Positions 51,601 to 62,700 of a stretch of DNA of 64,000 nucleotides are shown piece after piece (position 1 is the stretch's first letter; every line of letters starts with the position of its first letter). The notes beneath the pieces were generated by a model. The model saw nothing but the letters and a program-made list of their open reading frames with translations. It made no database searches and was not told where the DNA came from. The position numbers were made by a program, and so were the translations under genes. The DNA is from Mauremys mutica. Lineage: Eukaryota > Chordata > Testudines > Geoemydidae. The stretch spans positions 31,532,003 to 31,596,002 of the forward strand of contig NC_059075.1 of the NCBI RefSeq assembly GCF_020497125.1. Direction: 5' to 3'.

Positions 51601-54600
51601 ACATTTTTGTTTTTTTATTTTTGGTGCCAACTTTGCAAGTGAACCTCTTAGCCCCACCTTTGCGTCTTATTTTCAAAACAAAAGATTCTCTCCATTCAGA
51701 CAGCTCTCTAGTTGTTCTAACCTTATGTCTGAGCTTTTGCATATTCATTTTATTGTCTGGAGGTGTCAAACTAAATCCAGCTTGCTGTCTGCCTTTAAAG
51801 AAACTGTTCATATATTTTATTTCCTTTTTGATTTAATCTATATGTAGAGGAGTGGACTCACCCCTGCGGCGCCTCCTGCTGGTGACTCCTGGGAATTAGC
51901 TCATTCCAGCTCTGGAGCGCCCTCTGCAGGCCGGTGATCCGCCTGTCCTCTGGCCCCTGTGTCCCTCCCTAGACCCGGTGCCTTTTTACCTGGGGTGCTG
52001 CCCCCTAGCAGTAATCTCCTCAGTCTTAGGGTCTCCCCTCCCTGGGGAACTCCCACCCACTATTCCCACCTCGCCTCAGTATAAGGCTACTGCCAGTCAT
52101 CGTCTAGCCCCTACGCCCTGGGTCATACTTCAGTATCAGCCACTCATCACTGGCAAGGTTGGGTTTGAACCTACTGCCTTTGCCTACCCCTGGGCTGCCC
52201 TCTGCAACCCCCAGTACCTGTTGACCTTGTGCTAGGCCACAGCCTGGGGCTTTCCATGCTGGAGCTCCCCAGCTAGTCTGCCTTTCCCCAGCCCTGCTCC
52301 ACTCAGGTACTTTGTCTCTAGCTCCCTGCAGCCAGGCCCTTCTCCCTCTACAAACAGAGAGAGACTGTTACTCCTGGCTTCCCTGGCCTTCTTATAAGGC
52401 CCTGTTGCTCAGTTTGGGGCCTGGCCCCAGCTGCAGCCACTTCCCCCAATCAGCCAGAGTTTTACCTTGCCCAGCCTTCTGCAGGGCTTTTCCAACCCCT
52501 TCCAGGCTGGAGTGGGTGGTCGCCCCGCTACACTATATCAAATATAAATTAACAGATTACCATCCATGATGTTATGTCTTTGCCTTTCAATACATTTCAA
52601 TATATTTTTGTGCGCTAATCATTTAATAGGGAAAAAATTGCACAAAACAGAGGACAAAGCAGTAAAAAGCAACACAAGATGAGACGAGGAAATTCATAGA
52701 TAACATCACCAAAGAAGCTGATGCTGAAAGAGATGTTAGTAAAATACTTTATCAAAACTCAGCAGGGTTCTAAGTGGCAAGTTTAGACCAGCCAAGAGTC
52801 TGTTAAGAACAAACAAGGAAAAATCTGAACAACAGAAATAGAACGAAGAGCGTGATAGGCAGAATACTGTCAAGAGATCATCAGTGTTGCCATGATTTTG
52901 TCATTAGTCTCATGATAATTATTGTTTTCCTGAAAGCCCCAGCTTCTGGAATCAAGTGGATATGTGATTATTTCAGCCTTCATTCTTAAAGAAAAAGTAA
53001 GTTTCTAGCTCTCATGATTGTGGAGAAAGTTTCCTAAAATGTGACCCTAGTGCACCCTAAAGGCTCAAAAAGCAGAAGGCAAATAAAAGAACACCAAATC
53101 TATTATTTTTACATGAAGCCATTTTTGGTGAGCCTGACTCTTGATTTTTAAACATTTGGGGCTGGCAATACTGCTAAATGGACCAACCCAACAAGAAGCC
53201 TTTGACAGAGAAATTAACACCCAAAAGACAGTGTTGTAACATCTCACATTACAAACAAAGACGTGAGACTCAATAAAAAAGTTATCAGAGGGGTAGCCGT
53301 GTTAGTCTGGATCTGTAAAAGCAGCGGAGAGTCCTGTGGCACCTTATAGACTAACAGACGTTTTGTGGGTATTCACCCACGAAAGCTCATGCTCCAAAAC
53401 GTCTGTTAGTCTATAAGGTGCCACAGGACTCTTTGCTGCTAATAAAAAAGTTAAAACTTGGGAAACTACAGGTGAATACCAAGTCACCAACGAAGCTTGT
53501 GAAAGCTGGCATGTGTTAAGAATGAAGCTAAAGAGTCTGCTTTGACTGGGGAGTGGGAGGAACACTACAGTAATGCTGACTGAAAGAACCCCCTTTGTTG
53601 AAATGTACTTAGAGAGGGAATATTTATGGCGCTTAACATAGAGGGTATGCACAAGAGAGGTCGTGGTTGAGCAGTACAGATAGTGGAGCATTGTTTGTGC
53701 CCCACGTAGGAAGGATTCAGATTTAATATATTAAATCCTATTAGATTTGAGTGCCCTGCTTGTGTCACTAGTCTTTTTTTCCTAGTGCTCTTCAGTACTT
53801 GGATTTTTGTGTAGCAGGTTCAATAACATTCCTGATCAACTTCTTGGACTATGACACATTTACTCTCTGATTCATACACACTGCAATATTTTTTGGACCC
53901 AGTGAATGTGATCAAGAACTTTTGAAACCTACGATAAGTTTTTCTGTTGTAACCATTTAAAAAAAAATCAAATACAATCCACCCACTAGAGGATTTGATT
54001 TTTGTTTTGATGCGGTTTCTCAGGCTTGTTTCTCATTTATATCATTATTGTAATTCTCAACATTTTCCCAGTATGACTTCACTTTGCAGTAGTTTCAGGC
54101 TATTAAATCTCTTTTGTTCCATTGTTTTTGGCTCTTTTCTAATCAGTAGATACTTTTTTTTTCTTTTTTGTACTGTAGTTTACTGCATCTGAACATACTT
54201 TAGCAGGTGAATGGGTATCTGTGACATCTATTATAGTTTTTCTGCTAAACTAAATTAGGCAGGAGCTTAGAGCAAAAGAAGTTTTGGAATAATTTTCAAT
54301 TAACAAATACAGCCTGCTTGCATATTTCACTTACGTTGGTTTAGTTGGCCATCCCAGTAAGAAATTACAAGAGAGTTCCGTTGTTTCTTCATGCCTTGAA
54401 GTGACTATTGCGCCCTCCTTTTAATTGATGATTGCTTTAAAAAGGGTGGTGAAGATTTCATTTTCTGTTTCTTTACAATTTAGCCCAAGATGCTTTTTCA
54501 AATTTCATGGACATTTTACTGTGTTTTGTGTGTGCTATATTCTAAGATCAGGTTTTCTTTCCCATTTGCTTCCATTGTCATTACTTCTTGCCTACCTTGC

Positions 54601-57600
54601 AGGGTTACTGCTACTCTTTCTTTTGAAGTCTGCACACTAAATCCTCGATTGTTCTCTGCATATAACTTCCTTTAATTCAGCCCACACCTTTTCAACACGT
54701 ATCCTGAGTCAAGTGTTTGAAAGCTGTTATTTAATGTTAATTAGAAGTTCTTTGTCAGTTTGATGTGTTGCATATGACTTCTCTTAAGCTGTGTGCTCTG
54801 AACTTGTTTTTTCTATACTGTTTAAGCCATACAAAATCTAGATATCCACCAGTATTGTCCTATCTTGATTCTAGAGAGATTTTTTCAGTCTGGTGCTATA
54901 GAAAGATAGCAAACAATGTTGTTTTTAATGCACAGATTAGAACTATGAAAGCAGACAGATAAAATATAGTCCAAGCAAAAGTTCTTAGTATTTGAATCTT
55001 CCATCAATACGTTAAATCACATTCACTTTTATTAGTGTGTGTGTTTGTTAGTCTCTAAGGTGCCACAAGTACTCCTCGTTCTTTTTTGCTGATACAGACT
55101 AACAGGCTACCACTCTGATAACTGATAATGTTACTGAAATTTGACAGAGAGATGATCATGCATTAATTACACAATTGTGAATATTTTGAACTTCTATCTG
55201 AGGATCTCAAAGCACTTTACCGAATTTATCGTTCTAATGCCCCTGAAAGCTAATAAAGAAGTACTGTCTCCATTTTATATATCATGGAATTGAGTTAGTC
55301 ACTGCAAGTATAACTGATAGGGTGCCATGTTCTAACATAACATCTGAAAAATGCAGCTGAAAGGACATCTTGACATTTTGTGCAAAGGAGCAGTTAAAAA
55401 TAGTCACCTTAATTCTTTTCTATAGTAATTAATTATGATAGTAACATCATTTGCATCTATCTTTGCTTTCCCTATATGAGCCATAGTGCAAGATGCCATT
55501 TTGAACTCTGTTAGGAAACTTCTTAAATTCAAATCAAACCTGAGTTTGACCTTCTCTTGATGACAACATAATGCAGAGTGAAGGTAGATTTTCCTTGTCA
55601 CGCTCTCTTCCCTTTATCCTTTCTAGTCCAATAGTGTCATTTCCAATATGGCCATTTCCAATTTTTCATTGTAGTTAACAAAGAAAACTTTCAAGTGCTG
55701 ATCATTGTTAAAAGTAGTTATTATGTATGGCACTGTGCAATTTTCCTCTTTGCCAGAGTGATTCACAGTTAAGCTTTTAAAATTCTTTCACTTATTGTCT
55801 ACCAGGGTACTTACCTACTACCTTGCTCCCCACCCCCACCCCCCGCACACAAAAGTAGTAGTCACAATCCCAACTAAGAAATGCTGCTGTCTCCTCAGAC
55901 GCAATGTGCTTTTTTCATTCTCCTTTGGGTTTCACTTAACATTATTATATCTAGTTCTGTCCTGACTAATGTAATGTCCGACTTAAACCTCTGTAGGTGA
56001 ATGTGCCTGTTTGGGTGCTCATACCCCACACAATAAAAAAAACATGGTTTTCATCAGGATAGTGTATTGAAACACAAAGTAATATGAAAATATTCAATTC
56101 TGACTACACTGAGTCTCATTGTAATTGCCCTATGAAAATATCAAGTTTACAGTGTTGCTGTAGCCGTGCTGGTCCCAGGATATTAGACAGACAAGGTGGG
56201 TGAGGAAATATCTTTTATTGAACCCAGAAGAACTCTGTGTAGCTTGAGAGCTTCTCTCTTTCACCAGCTGAAGTTGGTCCAATAAAAGATATTACCTCAC
56301 TCATCTTGTGTCTCCATCAAATTTACAGTATATCACTGACGTTATTGGTTTCCAAGATTGGTTTGACAATGATGATGTATCATAGAAATTGTATTCTGTA
56401 GTCAGATATTTCAGCCTTGTGTTTTCAGTCATAAAAAAGAACACTAAACTTCCACCAAGAATAAAAAACAATTTGTGAAGTCAAACGTACAGTGGTATTT
56501 AAGATAAATATTTTGTACACCACAGTTCCCAAGGGTTGTTATACATGGGTTCTATGTTAAATGTAGTCAATGTCATCTTGGATCTAGGTGCTGATTTTGA
56601 CACTGAATGGTTCCCATATTGAGAATTACAAGAAAAAAATAAATATAGACTCCCCTTTGAACATAGAGTTTAATTGAAGAATGCCCCCTAGTTCAGACCA
56701 AGATATCTACATGAATGCAAAATTTTATGAAAATCAGATTTAATTTACTGTGTGTTTATGCTTCCACAACAAAAAAATGAGTTGTATGTTACCATACGTT
56801 ACTTTACAAATAGGGCTCCTATTAGAATGATTTCTTTGTATGTGATGTGTACGGTAAGGAAAAATACCTAAAGAATACAATTCCATGGCATTGTGCTATA
56901 AAGTCAATATTTCAGATTCCCCTCCAGTTTGGTTCTCTGTAGATAGTATTGGGAACTTTTGTATTCTAATTTGTTTTCAAATAATTGCAAGGATCTCTCA
57001 AATGAGATTAAGGGTTTTTGCTTCAGTGTGACTCTTCAAAAAAAAAAAAAATTTCCCCTTCTCCATTAGATTATTGTTTTCAAAAGCCAAACTGGAATCC
57101 CTGTGCAGAGGCCCGGATGAGGCACTCCTTACCTGCAAACATATGCTACAGATTTGGAAGTCCTGTTACAATCTCACTAACCCTAGGTAAGATGCTAAAG
57201 AAATCTTGGATTTTGTCTCCTGATGAGTTTCAGTGTACAGAATTCCAATTTAATTACAATTCATAAATCTTTTTTCTTGGGTTTACTGCTAAGATGGTTC
57301 TTGGGATATATCTGATCTCTATTTATAAAAGGTATTTTTAAATGCATTGCTCTACAGTTTTGAGACAGAAGTGGGTGGTTACTTACAAGAAGTTTTATGA
57401 TGATGAAAGCTGGAAAGGCCTGTCTTAATTTTTATTTCTGCTTTTATAAGATACATTAGAGATGGGTGGGATTCATTGATTTCTGTTTTTCAAAGGGAAA
57501 AAGGGTTAAAGTCTGATATGTTTAATGTACAATCAGATATTTACATGCCAGATGCGCTAATGATTCATATGCTTCAACCACCATTCCAGAGGACATGCTT

Positions 57601-59740
57601 CCATGCCAATGATGGGTTCTGCTTGATAACAATCCAAAGCAGTGTGGATCGACGCATATTCATTTTCATCATCTGAGTCAGCAGAAGATTGATTTTCTTT
57701 TTAGGTGGTTTGGGTTCTGTAGTTTCCGCATTGGAGTGTTGCTCTTTTAAGACTTCTTAAAGCATGCTCCACACCTCATCTCTCTCAGATTTTGGAAGGT
57801 GCTTCAGATTCTTAAACCTTGGGTTGAGTGATGTAGCTGTCTTTAAAAATCTCACATTGGTACCTTCTTCTTAGTTTTGTCAGATCTGCAGTGAAAGTGT
57901 TCTTAAAACGAACAACATGTTCTGAGTCATCATCCGAGATTGCCATAACATGAAATATATGGCAGAATGCGAGTAAAACAGCAGGAGACATACAATTCTC
58001 CCCCAAGGAGTTCAGTCACAAATTTAATAAACACACTTTTTTTTAACAAGCGTCATCAGCATGGAAGCCTGTCCTCTGGAATGGTGGCCAAAGCATGAAG
58101 GGGCGTACGAATGTTTAGCATATCTAGCACATAAATACCTTGCAATGCCAACTACAAAGTTCTATGCAAATGCCTGTTCTCACTTTCAGGTGACCTTGTA
58201 AATAAGAAGCAGGCAGCATTATGTCCTGTAAATGTAAACGAACTTGTTTGTCTTAGCCATTGGCTGAACAAGAAGTAGGACTGAGTGGACTTGTTGGCTG
58301 TAAAGTTTTACATTGTTTTGTTTTTGAGTGCAGTTATTTAACCCCTAAAAAATCAACATTTGTAACTTACACTTCGACGATAAAGAGATTGCACTACAGT
58401 ACTTGTATGAGGTGAATTGAAAAATACTATTTCTTTTATCATTTTTACTGTGCAAATATTTGTAATAAAAAATAATAATGTAAAGTGAGCAGTGTACACT
58501 TTATATTCTGTGTTGTAATTGAAATCAATATATTTGAAAATGTAGAAAAACATCCAAACGTTTAATATATTTCAATTGCTATTCTATTGTTTGAGTGCAA
58601 TTAAAAGTGCAATTAATCATAATTAGTTTTGAGTTAACTGCAATTAATCGACGGCCCTAATTATTCCTAAAATGTAAGAGCCAATATCTTCCATTATCTG
58701 GAGGGGAGGGGAGGCGTGCTAGAAATTGTGCACAAGCTACTCCAATGGGAATATTTTAGAGAGCAGGAATGATTTTTGAGAGATGAATGCAAGCACATAA
58801 GACAGCTATTTCTGGATCCTTGATTCTGAGCTTTGGTCTCTAGTGGACCTGGCCTGGCCACAAGTTAGAGAAGCTATGGGGGTGTTCTAATTTACACCAC
58901 TTAAGGCTCAGCATAGCAGAGGGATGCCCTTCCTAAGACACCCCCTTAACCGGGGGCATTTGGTGTAAGGAACTAGCTCTGCCAAATTAACTGCACTTGA
59001 CCAGTTATGTCCAAGTCTCTGCCCCTTGACATTGCTTTAGTGGTGCAAAGGGCCAGCCCCTAACCGAGCAGATGGTACTTCAGATTAATTTACCTTTCTG
59101 ATGGGAATATAAGCAATTTTACCACAAGGGAGATAAGGGGTTCATCTTGAACTGTGCCCTCCATTGTGGTACCTTTTATACCTGAAAACGTGTTGCTTCT
59201 AAATACCTGTCTAATCCCTTGTTTGTACTAGCTATATGTGTTGTAGCTTTAGGTGTAGTTTATAGAAAAATAGTATGGTATAAGGAATATTTCTGTTTCA
59301 TCTAAATTCCTGTAATGTGTGACAATTTAAAAAGCATTTGCAGGGGTGGCCTGTTGCTGGGCAAGGAGTTCATGCAGGAGAGTAGTACTATATTTTTGTT
59401 TTTCTTCCATTAAAGAGAAAAAATCCATTTAGAAGACTTGTTGAGTAGTCATGAGAACCATCTGTTTAGAGCCCAGTCCACTCTAATCTTCAGCCATGCA
59501 TTTTTTAAAAGCTTATCCCCCATTCACAAATTTGGTTACTCATTGCTTGAATATAAAGTCCTCATTTTGTAATGTCACAATCTTCTGCACAGTATTTAGT
59601 TATGATGTCACAAAGAGAGTATTCTTATTGAAGGTCGGAATAAGCAGTAGGAGCAGATGAACTCTTTAAAAGCATCTTATTTTCATGAAGATATCCCTCA
59701 TTTAAAAATAAAGTTGTCGAGAAAGAGATGTGGAAATAGG

Positions 59741-59782
<42 letters not shown>

Positions 59783-62700
59783 TCTGTGTGTGTATATATA
59801 AAATTTTACTGTGTGTGTGTATATATATATATATATAAATAAACACAAAGTAAAATTTTGTTTTTCAGATTGTTATAAATACTTACAAGCCCAAATATTC
59901 TGTTCAGATTGTTACATCAGTAGGAAAAGGGGCTAGAAATAGATTAGAATAGGACTATTTGGCAAGGGTCCAGATAAAGTTAGTAGGTTTGTCATTTGAA
60001 AAAAATTCTAATATTCCCATTTTATATATGGCAAAAAGAGTTTCTTATCCAAATTCCCAGAATGCTCTGCTGAGCAGAATGGTTTCAATTTACTTATAAG
60101 CTTAATTGCAGCATCAGACCTGTGCATGTAACATTGTAAGCGTATCTTTATACCTTCCTACAATATGCAGTTATTCTTCTGTGCAGCACAGATGTCTAAC
60201 CAAGCTTTGTCATTGCTTTCCTGATGTGCTCAGTGCTACCTAGCCTAAAAATACTTCAGTTAAGTAACAACTCCTCCAGATAACAGCAGGAATTCTGACC
60301 TGCCCTGAATAATAAAAGCTTAGTATTCTCATTACATTGGGTTTGATATCAGTTCTGAATAATAATAGTTGCCAACTCTCTTGATCTTTCCACCTCTCCT
60401 TAAGAACCTGGGAACTTCTATCTCTGTATTTGACACTAACCTAGATTTTGAGGCTGCTGATTTTGGTAGAAAAGCTCTAACAATTCAGTTACAAAAAATC
60501 TTTATAAATTACAATCAAGATCAAAGTGGATCTCAGGGAAGAGGGGGAAGCTATGAATAAATGCTGTGATACAGGAGACGTGGTTTTGCGAATCACGTCA
60601 CATTGGCACTGTTATAGTTGTGATGGTATCATACACCTTCCTTATGTAGCATCTGATGTGGCATACCTCTCCAATACAGTGCTGACAGGGTTGTGGTGAT
60701 GTGATATACCTACCCTAATGTAGCATACGGCATTTTTAAACCAATAGTAGTTGAACATGGAGCAGTGTTATAATTAGAAGAGGGTTCCCTTTCTAATTTG
60801 TGCTGCTGAATGAAAGTTCCCTGTCCTGACTAGCTCGACTTGCAATGGCTCATATCTCTGGTTGCAATCAGATCACCTTTTGTAGGAGAAGGTTGGACTC
60901 AGTGTCCTCATTAATCTGTTACCTATGAAAACAACTGAACTGAATACATGATATAAAAGTGCTAATACTACTCTTTCCCACGGCTTTGATCTTGTAAAAC
61001 ACAAGAAAACAATCTGCTCTTTGTTGAAAGTCATTTCCAGCATACAAGTAAATGTTTGCTTACTAATTGGCTATAAATCCTTAGAATTCTGCTACTCTTT
61101 AATTCCCTTATTGTAACGTATAAGGCTTGTAGAATTAAGGTGTAATACTTGCATCAAATGCAATGCATCTGTAATCTGGTTGCTAAAGTATAATGAAAAT
61201 TAAAATAGGTTCTTTCTCTTCTTTTTCTATATTTTTCTCATTACAATTACAGTATAATGTATTTCCCTCCTTAAACCAATTCAGCCTAATTAAGGGAATA
61301 CAGTGTACATGCGTATAACTTTCATTCAATTTCTGTATATTAAATAGGAAAGAGGTAGGCTACACCCCAGATTAGGAGCAGTGTAGGAGATCGTCACATA
61401 CAGGTTTATTTTGGAATAAATACAAAATGTGAATTAACTATGGGAGGAAACCAGATAACCACCCAGAATGTCAGTGCAGTAGTTAGTTAAAAGGTAATTT
61501 ACATTAAATGTTGTTCTGGTCAACGATATTTAGCGTGACATTGTTCCTGGGTTGAAGAAGTAATTAATATAGCTGTTACCAAAAAATATGTTCCAACTGA
61601 TGTAATAACTATAGCTAAGGTGTCTGTATCCCAGAAAATTCTCTTCTGTTTCCTGTAGATTGCTATAATAGCATCCCTTTGCAGGGAAATTGCAGTCTAG
61701 CAATGGCATTAGTGTCATGCAAGATCTTATTGGTAACATTTTAGCAACATCTGCATAAAGAAAGAAAATAGTATCTTTCACTCTGTTTTTAAAGTATGAA
61801 ACTATAATGAATTTAGTAGCTAAATTGAAAGAAAAGGGCAAAAATACATTTGAATTCAAAAGTAGGAGGCCGTTTTAAAATTGGCCCAGATTCTGATCTC
61901 TCTTAGACCCCATTTTATACTGGTGAATTAAATTGGAATTACTCTGAATTGTCACTGTTGTGAGAGGAGAATTAGGCAAGAGCATATACCATATTAAATG
62001 GGGCTATTACAATTTAGGGTTCCACTGAAAAAATGCCTTTTAAAAGGGAGAATTAACTGTGAAAAGTGTCAGATTAACAGCCGTAGAAACAAAAGTTATC
62101 TATTTATCCACAGAATGTTTAAGGCACAGACAGTATCAGTACGAGCTTCCCCTCACTGTCCTGCTAATGTGCCTCACCACCAACCTGGAGGGACAATTTA
62201 GGGGTGAGAGGAAATTAATTCTCCATTCCCATTAAGTCCTGGTCCTTCTGCTAAAACTGCCAGTCAAGTGTTGTATGGTTGGTTTATTTGTGATGTGAAC
62301 TAAGAAATGGACTAATAGACCAATTTTTTTCCACATAGGTAGGGCCCTGCCAAATTCACAGCCATGAAAAACGTGTCACAGACCATGAAATCTCTTCTCC
62401 AGATTTCACTGGGGACACCAGATTTCTCAAATTGGGGGTGGGTCCTGATCCGAAAGAGAGTGGGGGGTCCACAAGGTTATTTTGGGGAGTAGAAGCGTTT
62501 CCACCCTTACTTCTCCATTGCCTTCAGAGCTGAGTGGCCGGAGAGTGGTGGCTGTTGGCTGGGCGTCCAGCTTTGAAGACAAAGCCCCACCAGCAGCAGC
62601 ACAGAAGTAAGGGTGGCAATACCATACCATGCCACCCTTACTTCTGCGCAGCTGCCTTCAGAGCTGGGCGGCCGGAGAGTGGAGGCTGGTAACTGAGGGC

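Noticed and set aside
52886..53172. hAT element with target duplication
   Set aside because: Terminal similarity exists, but no duplication could be found at either border, so the superfamily was not assigned.
57476..57676. Possible extra TTC7B exon downstream of exon g
   Set aside because: Exon g joins exon h in phase without it, and the sequence belongs to a repeat-like element with a terminal motif at 58662.
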